A stretch of DNA of 64,000 bases from JALQTD01 sp965656785. Its GTDB lineage: Bacteria > Bacteroidota > Bacteroidia > Flavobacteriales_D > Sanyastnellaceae. Each line of letters starts with the position of its first letter. The first letter of the stretch is position 1. The notes under the pieces were generated by a model. That model saw nothing but the letters and a program-made list of their open reading frames with translations. It was not told the origin of the DNA and searched no databases. The DNA lies in the NCBI GenBank assembly GCA_965656785.1, contig CBFHLY010000004.1, forward strand, positions 1-64,000, given 5' to 3'. Both the position numbers and the translations under genes were made by a program. Of the stretch, positions 8,662 to 16,184 are shown piece after piece.

Positions 8662-9108
8662 TCAGTCAGCGACCACGTCAAACTTGACGGACGCCTTGAT
8701 GTCGCGGTACACCTTCACCGTGGCCTCGTAAGAGCCCAGCTCCTTCACCGCATCTTCGGCGAGGGCGATTTGCTTGCGCTCCACATCGTAGCCCGCAGCC
8801 TGGATGGCCTCGGCGATTTGGATGGTGTTGACCGAACCGAAGATTTTGCCGCTCTCCCCAGCCTTGGCGCCAATGCGCAAGGTGAGTTTCGACAGCGCTT
8901 CGGCCAAGCCGTTCGCTTGTTCGATTGCTTTCGCCTCTTTGTGCGCCTGCTGGCGGACCACTTCAGCAACCACTTTGCGAGCGGAAGGAGTGGCTGCAGC
9001 GGCCATGCCCTGAGGGATCAGGAAATTCCGTGCGTAACCGGCTTTCACGGTCACGATGTCGTGCTTGTTGCCGAGTTTCTCGACGTCTTGCTTCAGAATG
9101 ATGTCCAT
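8662..9108 (-). CDS. rplI: 50S ribosomal protein L9
   Basis: 148 residues, normal length. The N-terminal domain MDIILKQDVEKLGNKHDIVTVKAGYARNFL-type sequence with the conserved GYARNFLIP RNA-binding loop is clear, followed by the long connecting helix and a C-terminal domain with GKIFGSV. Third gene of the rpsF-rpsR-rplI operon, 11 bases after rpsR, closed by a terminator. Confidence 0.97.
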   Translation of the reverse strand: MDIILKQDVEKLGNKHDIVTVKAGYARNFLIPQGMAAAATPSARKVVAEVVRQQAHKEAKAIEQANGLAEALSKLTLRIGAKAGESGKIFGSVNTIQIAEAIQAAGYDVERKQIALAEDAVKELGSYEATVKVYRDIKASVKFDVVAD

Positions 9109-9119
9109 GATCGTCGGGA

Positions 9120-9383
9120 TTAACGGAGGTTGTCGGCGACGTAAGGAAGGAGGGCCAAGTGGCGCGCCTTTTTAATGGCCTGCCCCACTTTCCGCTGGTA
9201 CTTCAACGAAGTACCGGTCAAACGGCGGGGGAGGATCTTGCCTTGCTCGTTGCAGAGCATCAACAGGAAATCCGGATCCTTGTAGTCGATGTACTTGATG
9301 CCCTTCACCTTGAAGCGGCAGTACTTCTCCTTCTGAGTATCGATGTTGATCGGATTCAGGTAGCGTACGTTCTTGTCAGCCAT
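9120..9383 (-). CDS. rpsR: 30S ribosomal protein S18
   Basis: 87 residues. The conserved core is present: KYCRFK near the N terminus, then GKILPRRLTGTSLKYQRKV and the C-terminal IKKARHLALLPYV. S18 binds 16S rRNA together with S6, encoded just upstream (18-base gap). Confidence 0.97.
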   Translation of the reverse strand: MADKNVRYLNPINIDTQKEKYCRFKVKGIKYIDYKDPDFLLMLCNEQGKILPRRLTGTSLKYQRKVGQAIKKARHLALLPYVADNLR

Positions 9384-9401
9384 AATCGGTGGTTTAGGGG
9401 A

Positions 9402-9764
9402 TTAAGCTTGCGCTTCGGGTTCAGCCGCAGCGGCGTTCGACGACTTGTTGCGACGCGATTCAGCGTAGGCAACGTGGTGCTTGTCCATCCGGGTAGAAAG
9501 GAAGCGGATGATGCGCTCGTCCCGGCGGAATTCAGTCTCGAAGGGCAAGATGACGGAGGGGTCGGCTTCGAACTCCAACAGCTGGTAGAAGCCCGTGGAC
9601 TTCTTCTGAATGGGGTAAGCCAACTTCCGCAATCCCCATGCTTCTTCGTGAACGATGGCGGCGCCATGTTCTTTGAGGAAAGCACGGAACTTCTCAACTG
9701 TTTCCGCTACCTGCTCGGCAGACAGCACGGGAGTCATGATGAAAACAGTTTCGTAACGGTTCAT
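9402..9764 (-). CDS. rpsF: 30S ribosomal protein S6
   Basis: 120 residues. MNRYETVFIMTPVLS start, EEAWGLRKLAYPIQKKSTGFYQ and a C-terminal Ala/Glu-rich tail fit S6 of Bacteroidota. First gene of the operon; a complete TTG-N20-TACTTTTG promoter lies 26 bases upstream and overlaps a promoter firing the other way. Confidence 0.97.
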   Translation of the reverse strand: MNRYETVFIMTPVLSAEQVAETVEKFRAFLKEHGAAIVHEEAWGLRKLAYPIQKKSTGFYQLLEFEADPSVILPFETEFRRDERIIRFLSTRMDKHHVAYAESRRNKSSNAAAAEPEAQA

Positions 9765-9790
9765 AGAAACACTTTTAGATTAGTGGGGCG

Positions 9791-9821
9791 CAAAAGTACA
9801 TTCTCTTCCATTGAATTCCAA
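9791..9821 (-). promoter_or_regulatory. promoter of rpsF-rpsR-rplI
   Basis: Minus-strand TTG (9821-9819), 20 bases, then TACTTTTG (9798-9791): a full Bacteroidota -33/-7 promoter. Its -33 end overlaps that of the divergent promoter at 9811-9840. Confidence 0.75.
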
Positions 9822-9840
9822 GCGTGCAGTCTTAAGTTTG
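9811..9840 (+). promoter_or_regulatory. promoter of the FkbM methyltransferase gene
   Basis: TTG (9811-9813), 19 bases, then TAAGTTTG (9833-9840). The ATG is at 9846, so the predicted transcript start falls on or next to the start codon, giving a leaderless or nearly leaderless mRNA. Confidence 0.65.
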
Positions 9841-9845
9841 GTTAC

Positions 9846-10670
9846 ATGAAGCAGTCGCGGGAATGGAAACACGGAATGCTTCGGTTTTCCGAGCGTTTTG
9901 GCTTTCTCCACACAGGCAAGTCGAGCGAACGGTTGAACCGCTTGATTCAACAAATCCATCCGGAAGATACGGGCATTCCATTGATTCGAATGGGTGAGGC
10001 GCACGATGGAGGCTATTTGGTGCCAGATGACCTCGGTTCGTTGGCCGCATTGTTCTCACCGGGCGTGGCCCAGACCAGTGCCTTCGAGGCCGACGCGTTG
10101 GCCCGTGGCATGGAGGTTTTCCTGGCGGATGCTTCCGTGGATGGACCGGCATCGGGAATTGCTTCCTTGCCGGGGGTCCATTTTAGAAAGGAGTTCGTCG
10201 GTGCGCGTGGGCGGACCGATCGATTGAGTTTGCAGGATTGGGTGAACGAGTCGGCGGTGGAGGCCACGGCGGATTTGATGGCCCAAATCGACATCGAAGG
10301 CGCCGAATACGAAGTCTTGTTGGACGCAACGCCCGAGTTGCTCCAGCGGTTTCGCATGTTGGTCATCGAATTCCATTCCGTTGAATGGTGGGCGAGTCCG
10401 GGCTTGTTCTCCGTGGTGGAGGCAGCGCTGGGCCGGCTGTTGGAGACCCACCGTGTGGTGCATGCTCATCCGAACAACTACATGGCCGCGAAGCGCGTGC
10501 GCGGGGTGGAGGTGCCGCCGTTGCTGGAGTTGACGTTTCACCGGCGCGACCGAGCGGCGTTCCGCGATTGGGCTCGCCAAATCCCGCACCCGCTCGACGC
10601 CGACAACGTGCCGGGCAGGCGTGAGGTGGTGCTCCCCCGGAATTGGTGGGGCGGGCCGATGGACCGTTGA
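9846..10670 (+). CDS. FkbM-family SAM-dependent methyltransferase
   Basis: A 274-residue protein. The hallmark is QIDIEGAEYEVL at about residues 147-158, the FkbM-type acidic motif; before it comes a DGGYLVPDD segment and later EFHSVEWW. FkbM enzymes O-methylate sugars or polyketides; in envelope-rich Bacteroidota they usually act on polysaccharides, but no glycan locus is directly next to it. The start ATG at 9846 lies 5 bases after a -7 box; a second in-frame Met ten residues on is an alternative. The longer open frame upstream to 9159 overlaps rpsR/rpsF antisense and is not real. Confidence 0.75.
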   Translation: MKQSREWKHGMLRFSERFGFLHTGKSSERLNRLIQQIHPEDTGIPLIRMGEAHDGGYLVPDDLGSLAALFSPGVAQTSAFEADALARGMEVFLADASVDGPASGIASLPGVHFRKEFVGARGRTDRLSLQDWVNESAVEATADLMAQIDIEGAEYEVLLDATPELLQRFRMLVIEFHSVEWWASPGLFSVVEAALGRLLETHRVVHAHPNNYMAAKRVRGVEVPPLLELTFHRRDRAAFRDWARQIPHPLDADNVPGRREVVLPRNWWGGPMDR

Positions 10671-10750
10671 TGGGGGTGTGGGGCGATTGTGGAAAACGCG
10701 GGTTGGTTTTGGCCTGAAAGCCCACCGATATTCGCAGAACGAACACGCAC

Positions 10751-12454
10751 ATGGAGCAAGCGAATTACACCGTCAGCGCGAGGAAATACCGCCCGCAGGA
10801 TTGGGAAGCCGTGGTGGGCCAAGCCGGCATCACCCGCACCCTGCAGCAGGCCATTTCCAGCAACCAAATCGCCCAGGCGTACCTGTTTTGTGGACCCCGG
10901 GGCGTCGGTAAGACAACGTCTGCTCGGATTTTCGCCCGCGCCATCAACCAGTTCGAAGCCGGCCACGACGAGGACCAAGCGTTCAATGTGTTCGAACTCG
11001 ACGCGGCGAGCAACAACAAGGTGGAGGACATTCGGTCGATCGTTGACCAAGTGCGCATTCCCCCACAAAGCGGCAAATTCAAGGTGTACATCATCGATGA
11101 GGTGCACATGTTGAGCCAAGCCGCGTTCAATGCCTTTTTGAAGACGTTGGAAGAGCCGCCGGCGCATGCGGTGTTCATTTTGGCCACGACGGAGAAGCAC
11201 AAGATCCTGCCCACCATCTTGTCTCGCTGCCAGATTTTCGATTTTCACCGCATCACCGTTGACGACATGGTGAAGCACCTTCAAGGCATTGCGGAGAAGG
11301 AAGGGGTGACGGCGGAGGAAGCCGCGCTGCACGTGGTGGCGCAGAAGGCCGATGGCGCGTTGCGGGATGCGCTGAGCATTTTCGACCAATTGGTGGCGTT
11401 TGCGGGTCGGAATTTGACCTATGATGTGGTGGCGGAGCACCTGCATGTGCTCGACCACAACACCTATTTTTCCATAGTGGATCACGCCTTGGCTGGCGAA
11501 GTTGCGCCCGCGCTGTTGGTGTTGGATGAAATCGTGCGGCGGGGATTCGATCCGCACCATTTCATTTCGGGATTGGGCGCGCACTTGCGCAATGTGCTCG
11601 TGGCGAAGGATGCGGCAACGACTTCGCTCATCGAAGGGCCAGACGATTTGAAGAAGCGCTACGCGGATCAGGCCACGAAGTGCTCGTTGGTGTTCCTGAT
11701 TCGGGGTTTGGATTACGTAAACCAGGCCGACGTGCAATACCGAGGCAGCCAACATCAGCGGTTGCTGGTGGAACTGATGCTCATGCAACTCTGCTCCCTC
11801 TCGGAAGCGGACAAAAAAAAAATAACCTCATTGGTTCCGGTACTGGCTGACGCCTGGCGCGGTCGGCGACCTTCGGAATCTGCCCCGTTGAGGGCGGATG
11901 CAGCGCCCACCGTTCAAGTGGCTGCCGCCCCTCCGTCGACGCAGGCTCCGGTCCCTGAAGCGCCGCCCATGCGGGTCGGAGGCTTGAGGAAGCGAGCGGT
12001 AAAAGTGGTCGTTCCGGACTCCTTGATTGTGGGGACAGACCGCGAACAAAAGCCGGAAGAACTTCCCCCGATTCCGGATGACTGGCGGGATCCCGTGACG
12101 ATGGAGTCCGTCCAGGAGGCTTACAACGCCTTCGCCCTGGGGTTGCAAGCGGATCAACGGGCGAACCTGGCCGCCACCTTGCGGAGTGCAAAACTCGAAT
12201 TGCGCGGGGAAACCGTGCAGCTCGAAGTCATCAACGAGGTTCAGCTGGGTCAGCTTTCCGATGTGCGCCCTGACTTGCTCGATGCCCTGCGTCGCAACTT
12301 GCGAAATGCGGGATTGGAACTGCGCGTCAACGTCACCGAACGGGATGAGCCCACCATGAAGTTCATGACCGACCGCGACCGTTACGACGCCATGGCTGCT
12401 GCGCAGCCGGGATTGGACGTGCTGCGGCGGCGCTTGGATTTGGATTTGCGATAA
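10751..12454 (+). CDS. dnaX: DNA polymerase III subunit gamma/tau
   Basis: A 567-residue clamp-loader ATPase that opens and loads the beta clamp. Walker A GPRGVGKTT is at residues 48-56, DEVHML is the Walker B region, and the LDAASNN, TTEKHKILPTILSRCQ sensor and ADGALRDALS segments are in place. The usual Cys4 zinc module between Walker A and LDAASNN is missing: only INQFEAGHDEDQAFNVFE remains. A run of ten A codes K355-K357 exactly where the collar domain (domain III) ends; a slip there would give a gamma-like 357-366-residue product. Domains IV-V follow, with a Pro/Ala-rich linker (about residues 385-415). Confidence 0.95.
   Translation: MEQANYTVSARKYRPQDWEAVVGQAGITRTLQQAISSNQIAQAYLFCGPRGVGKTTSARIFARAINQFEAGHDEDQAFNVFELDAASNNKVEDIRSIVDQVRIPPQSGKFKVYIIDEVHMLSQAAFNAFLKTLEEPPAHAVFILATTEKHKILPTILSRCQIFDFHRITVDDMVKHLQGIAEKEGVTAEEAALHVVAQKADGALRDALSIFDQLVAFAGRNLTYDVVAEHLHVLDHNTYFSIVDHALAGEVAPALLVLDEIVRRGFDPHHFISGLGAHLRNVLVAKDAATTSLIEGPDDLKKRYADQATKCSLVFLIRGLDYVNQADVQYRGSQHQRLLVELMLMQLCSLSEADKKKITSLVPVLADAWRGRRPSESAPLRADAAPTVQVAAAPPSTQAPVPEAPPMRVGGLRKRAVKVVVPDSLIVGTDREQKPEELPPIPDDWRDPVTMESVQEAYNAFALGLQADQRANLAATLRSAKLELRGETVQLEVINEVQLGQLSDVRPDLLDALRRNLRNAGLELRVNVTERDEPTMKFMTDRDRYDAMAAAQPGLDVLRRRLDLDLR
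11813..11850 (+). promoter_or_regulatory. candidate slippage/frameshift site in dnaX (A10 run and out-of-frame stops)
   Basis: Ten consecutive A at 11813-11822 are read in frame as AAA AAA AAA A(TA). One A fewer in the mRNA gives TAA immediately after the three Lys codons. One A more, or a -1 ribosomal shift, adds nine residues and stops at TGA 11848-11850. Both alternatives end the protein just after clamp-loader domain III. Confidence 0.55.
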
Positions 12455-12499
12455 CGGGTCCCTGACAGAACCGTGACGAACTTCAGTTGTTTTCACGTC

Positions 12500-14914
12500 A
12501 TGAAGAATTTGGCATTTCGCAGCGTCGTGCTGTGTGCGGTGTTGCTGCAGGGTTTGCAGGTGTGGGGCCAAACCGGAGCCATCCGCGGTTTCGTGTTCGA
12601 CGCCATATCCAACGATCCCATTCCTTTTGCCACGGTCGTTCTCGAAGGCGAAGCCTCTGGGGCCTCCACGGATTTTGACGGCGCGTTCGAGTTGATCAAC
12701 GTGCCCGCAGGCCTGCGCAACGTGACCATCTCCTTCGTCGGCTACGAAACGAAGACCGTCTACGAAATCGAAGTCACTCCCGCGCGCCCGGCCGTCATTC
12801 GAGTCGGATTGGCGGAACAAGCCGTCGCCATCGAGGCCGCTGAGGTCGTCGTCGAACGTCGGGCCACCCAGGCCGAGGCCCCCCTGAGCGTTCGCAGCCT
12901 CGGAACCAACGAAATCAAACGCAACCCCGGGGGCGGTCGGGACATCAGCCGAGCCATCCGCACGTTGCCCGGCGTCGCCGCCATTCCGAGCTTCCGCAAC
13001 GACATCGTCATCCGAGGCGGCGCGCCCAACGAGAACCGCTTTTACATCGACGGCATCGAAATCCCGAACATCAACCACTTCGCCACCCAAGGCGCAAGCG
13101 GCGGACCCGTGGGCATGATCAACGTCGACCTCGTCGAGAACATCGACTTCTACGCCGGTGCGTTCCCCGCCGCACGCGGCAACGCATTGAGCAGCGTTCT
13201 GGAGTTCAAGTTCAAGGAGGCCCGAACGGACGAATGGACGGCCAACTTGGTCGTGGGGACCAGCGATTTGGGCTTGACGCTTGAAGGCCCCACGGGCGAG
13301 AACAGCTCGCTCATCGCCAGCGTCCGCCGCAGTTACCTCCAGCTGCTGTTCAAGGCGCTGGGATTGCCGTTTCTGCCCATTTACAACGATTACCAGTTCA
13401 AATGGACCGCGCGCCCCGATGACCGCAACGCCATCACCGTATTGGGACTCGGCGCTTTGGATGATTTCGAACTGAACCTCGCCATTGCGGAGGACACGAC
13501 GGCGGATAATTATTTGGAGCAGGTCGCGATTTTGGGCTTTCTCGACGTCCAAACCCAATGGAATTACACGCAGGGCGCCAAGTGGGATCGCTACCAAGAC
13601 GACGGCCGGTGGACCTTCGTGGCTAGCCGGAACATGCTGAACAACCGCGCGTACAAGAACGCCGACAACAACCCGGATTCGACGTTGCTGCGCGATTACC
13701 TCTCGCGCGAAATTGAAAACAAGTTCCGCGCGGAGCGTCGCCGAACCTTCCCGGGGGGGCTGGAGGCCACCTATGGTTTGGGGGCGGAATACGTCAAGTA
13801 CACGAACAGCACCTTGAGCCGGGAATTGGACGCCAACGGCGTGCTCACTCCCGTGGAATTCAGTTCCGCCTTCCAAGCGTGGAAGTACGGCGCGTTTGCC
13901 AATGCGAGCCAGCGGATTTGGGACAACCGCTTGACGTGGTCGGCGGGCCTGCGGTTGGACGGTTCATCGGCGGCAGAAGGGCTGCGCAATCCGCTGGAAT
14001 ATACTTCGCCGCGGGCGTCCTTGAGTTGGGCCTTCGCGCCGGGGTGGACCTGGAATGCCAACGCTGGCATTTATCGTCAACTGCCAGCGTACACGATTCT
14101 CGGGTTCGCCGATCCTGCGGGCAACCGCATCAATGCGGGCAGCGAGGCGCGTTACCTGTCGAACCGTCAGTTGGTCACGGGCTTGCGTTGGGAGAGCGAT
14201 GCGACGAACCGCGTGGTGTCGTTGGAAGGGTTTTGGAAGAAGTACCTGAATGCTCCCGTGAGCGTCAACCGCGGCATCGCGCTGGCGAATTTGGGGGCGG
14301 ACTTCGGGGTGGTCGGCAACGAAGCCGTGACCTTCGATGGGGTGGGCCGGGCTTACGGGGCGGAATTGCTGATTCAGCAGCGCCTGAACCGCGGTTTTTA
14401 CGGATTGCTGGCGTACACGTTCGTGCGGAGCGAATTCGAGCAGTCAGAAAACGATTGGGTGGCCTCGAGTTGGGACAACCGGCACATCCTCAGCATGACC
14501 GGCGGGAAGAAGTGGGAGAGCGGTTGGGAGCTCGGCGCTCGTTTGCTCGTGAGCGGTGGCCTGCCGTACACGCCTGTGGATCCGCAGTCTTTCGCCGTGG
14601 ACCAATGGAATTACTTCGGTCGCCCGCTCCCCGATTACGCGCAATTGAACGCGGAGCGCAACGGGGCGTTCCACCAGCTCGACATCCGCGTGGACCGCAA
14701 GTGGTTCTTCGAGCGCTGGTCGCTTGACGTCTTCTTCGAAGTCCAAAACGCCACCGGAGCCGCCGTTCCGCAACCGCCCGTCAACGACGTCGTGCGCAAC
14801 CCCTTCACCGGCGCCCCGATCCTGAGCGACGACCCCAACTTTTACGACCGCCGCGTGCTCGACCCGAGCGCCGGCACCGTCCTGCCCGCCCTGGGCATCA
14901 TCGTGGAACTGTAA
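12500..14914 (+). CDS. TonB-dependent outer-membrane receptor with carboxypeptidase-regulatory-like N-terminal domain
   Basis: An 804-residue predicted outer-membrane transporter. Signal peptide MKNLAFRS...QVWGQ, then a CarboxypepD_reg-like beta-sandwich (about residues 25-110: GFVFDAISNDPIPFATV, GASTDFDGAFELINVPAG), a plug domain (about 125-240: RAIRTLPGVAAIPSFRNDIVIRGG, IDGIEIPN) and a beta-barrel to the C terminus. Start ATG 12500 places the signal peptide correctly; ATG 12473 would add nine residues. No SusD partner, TonB box or metal-binding companion nearby, so the substrate is unknown. It stops in TAATG overlap with the next gene. Confidence 0.9.
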   Translation: MKNLAFRSVVLCAVLLQGLQVWGQTGAIRGFVFDAISNDPIPFATVVLEGEASGASTDFDGAFELINVPAGLRNVTISFVGYETKTVYEIEVTPARPAVIRVGLAEQAVAIEAAEVVVERRATQAEAPLSVRSLGTNEIKRNPGGGRDISRAIRTLPGVAAIPSFRNDIVIRGGAPNENRFYIDGIEIPNINHFATQGASGGPVGMINVDLVENIDFYAGAFPAARGNALSSVLEFKFKEARTDEWTANLVVGTSDLGLTLEGPTGENSSLIASVRRSYLQLLFKALGLPFLPIYNDYQFKWTARPDDRNAITVLGLGALDDFELNLAIAEDTTADNYLEQVAILGFLDVQTQWNYTQGAKWDRYQDDGRWTFVASRNMLNNRAYKNADNNPDSTLLRDYLSREIENKFRAERRRTFPGGLEATYGLGAEYVKYTNSTLSRELDANGVLTPVEFSSAFQAWKYGAFANASQRIWDNRLTWSAGLRLDGSSAAEGLRNPLEYTSPRASLSWAFAPGWTWNANAGIYRQLPAYTILGFADPAGNRINAGSEARYLSNRQLVTGLRWESDATNRVVSLEGFWKKYLNAPVSVNRGIALANLGADFGVVGNEAVTFDGVGRAYGAELLIQQRLNRGFYGLLAYTFVRSEFEQSENDWVASSWDNRHILSMTGGKKWESGWELGARLLVSGGLPYTPVDPQSFAVDQWNYFGRPLPDYAQLNAERNGAFHQLDIRVDRKWFFERWSLDVFFEVQNATGAAVPQPPVNDVVRNPFTGAPILSDDPNFYDRRVLDPSAGTVLPALGIIVEL

Positions 14915-15351
14915 TGGAGGAGCGGACCTGGGACGATGGGGTGCAAGGGGCGGGGCTGATGCTCGGCCTCGTTCCGCTGGTCTCGGTGTTCGTGGCGCTC
15001 CGTTTCCAGGCGTGGGGGGCGCTGGCGGCCGCGCTGGTCTTGGCGCCGTGGCCGTTTCTGCTCCGCAGCGGAGGCCAAATCCGCAACGGCCGCTTCCGCT
15101 CCTTTACCGGCTGGCGCATCGGGTCGCATTGGGTCCGGTGGGGCCGGTGGCACAGCATCGAACGCGGCGACCGCTTTGCGAGCGTCCACCACAAACAGTC
15201 CCTGATGAACCGCCGAGGCGCCCCGCGTGCCTCGGCCGTGGAGTATTGGGATGTGGTGTGCGTCCGGGGTGGACGGGAACGGGTTTGGCATGCCTTCGCC
15301 TCCCGCCAAGCCGCCGAATCCGCAGTCGTTTCGCTCACCGCCCTCGCGTAA
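14914..15351 (+). CDS. small membrane protein of unknown function
   Basis: 145 residues, not recognised. Two hydrophobic stretches near the N terminus (about residues 12-30 and 33-52: LMLGLVPLVSVFVAL and ALAAALVLAPWPFLL) suggest two membrane helices with a cytoplasmic or periplasmic basic/Trp-rich C-terminal part. The layout resembles small PH-like membrane proteins (helical hairpin, then beta-rich domain), but that is only a guess. Its ATG overlaps the receptor gene stop by one base (TAATG), so the two may be coupled. Confidence 0.6.
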   Translation: MEERTWDDGVQGAGLMLGLVPLVSVFVALRFQAWGALAAALVLAPWPFLLRSGGQIRNGRFRSFTGWRIGSHWVRWGRWHSIERGDRFASVHHKQSLMNRRGAPRASAVEYWDVVCVRGGRERVWHAFASRQAAESAVVSLTALA

Positions 15352-15360
15352 CTTGGCCCC

Positions 15361-15720
15361 ATGCGCATCGACAAGTACCTCTGGGCGGTCCGCCTCTTCA
15401 AGACCCGATCGCTCGCGACCAAACACTGCCGCGAGGGCAAGGTCTTCATCGCCGACAAGCCCGTCAAGCCGTCGCTGGAACTGAAAGGGCAGGAGCGCAT
15501 TGTGGTCCGAAAGGGTGCAGTGCATTTCACCTACGAGGTCACGGGATTCCCGAAGAGCCGGGTCGGGGCGCCGCTTGTTGAAGCCTACGTTCGCGACATC
15601 ACCGCGCCGGAGGAAATCGCGAAGCTCGAACAAATCCGCGAGGCCCAAAAAGACCTCCTCCGCCCAGTCGGCCGCCCCACCAAGCGCGATCGACGCGACT
15701 GGGAACGCTACTTCAAATGA
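15361..15720 (+). CDS. S4-domain RNA-binding protein, Hsp15 (HslR)-like
   Basis: 119 residues. The N-terminal S4 fold is clear: MRIDKYLWAVRLFKTRSLAT, then HCREGKVFIADKPVKPS, with a basic C-terminal tail (RPTKRDRRDWERY). In Proteobacteria Hsp15 binds stalled 50S subunits carrying nascent chains and helps recycle them; the same job is inferred here. TAACTTGG at 15349-15356, overlapping the upstream stop, resembles a -7 box 4 bases from the ATG. The next gene overlaps by 4 bases. Confidence 0.85.
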   Translation: MRIDKYLWAVRLFKTRSLATKHCREGKVFIADKPVKPSLELKGQERIVVRKGAVHFTYEVTGFPKSRVGAPLVEAYVRDITAPEEIAKLEQIREAQKDLLRPVGRPTKRDRRDWERYFK

Positions 15721-16172
15721 CGGTACACCGCATTCCTTCCGCCGAAACCCGATCGGTCCGTCACCGCGTGCTGTGGCCCCACCGGCCCGACGTGGCGTCG
15801 TGCACGATTGACATCGACGATGCGCCGGACGCCCTGCATTTCGGCGCGTTCAGCCCGGAGGGCGAAATCGTCGGCGTCGCGTCCCTTTTCCTCCAGCGCT
15901 CCGATCGCTTCCCCGAAGCCCTTCCCACGGACGCCCCGGTGCGTCGCTTGCGCGCCATGGGCGTGCTCCCGGAATGGCGCAGACAACGCGTCGGCGAAGC
16001 CCTCATCGAGGCCGCCTGCGAAGCCGCGCGATCCCAAGGCGCTGCATTCCTGTGGTGCGACGCCCGGGAAGTGGCGCTCCGGTTCTACGAGGCCCAAGGG
16101 TTTCAGTTTTTGTCCTCCACCTATGAAATTCCCCTCATCGGTCCCCATCGAATGATGGCGCGACCGCTCTAA
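15717..16172 (+). CDS. GNAT-family N-acetyltransferase
   Basis: 151 residues. The acetyl-CoA binding motif A is visible as RLRAMGVLPEWRRQRVGEALI (about residues 80-100), followed by WCDAREVALRFYEAQGFQ, the typical motif B. Substrate unknown. Starts in ATGA overlap with the S4-domain gene, so the two are probably co-translated. The C terminus SSTYEIPLIGPHRMM is like the ElaA/YjcF-type GNATs, which is a weak hint only. Confidence 0.82.
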   Translation: MTVHRIPSAETRSVRHRVLWPHRPDVASCTIDIDDAPDALHFGAFSPEGEIVGVASLFLQRSDRFPEALPTDAPVRRLRAMGVLPEWRRQRVGEALIEAACEAARSQGAAFLWCDAREVALRFYEAQGFQFLSSTYEIPLIGPHRMMARPL

Positions 16173-16177
16173 ATTTG
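16170..16177 (+). promoter_or_regulatory. -7 promoter box TAAATTTG before the aminotransferase gene
   Basis: Perfect TAnnTTTG box overlapping the stop of the GNAT gene; the ATG of the next gene follows after 7 bases, so any transcript from it would have almost no leader. No clear -33 element. Confidence 0.45.
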
Positions 16178-16184
16178 CGCCGCC

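Noticed and set aside
11813..11822. The A10 run could be a sequencing or assembly error that broke dnaX
   Set aside because: The reading frame stays open and matches DnaX on both sides with ten A; any other count would break it.
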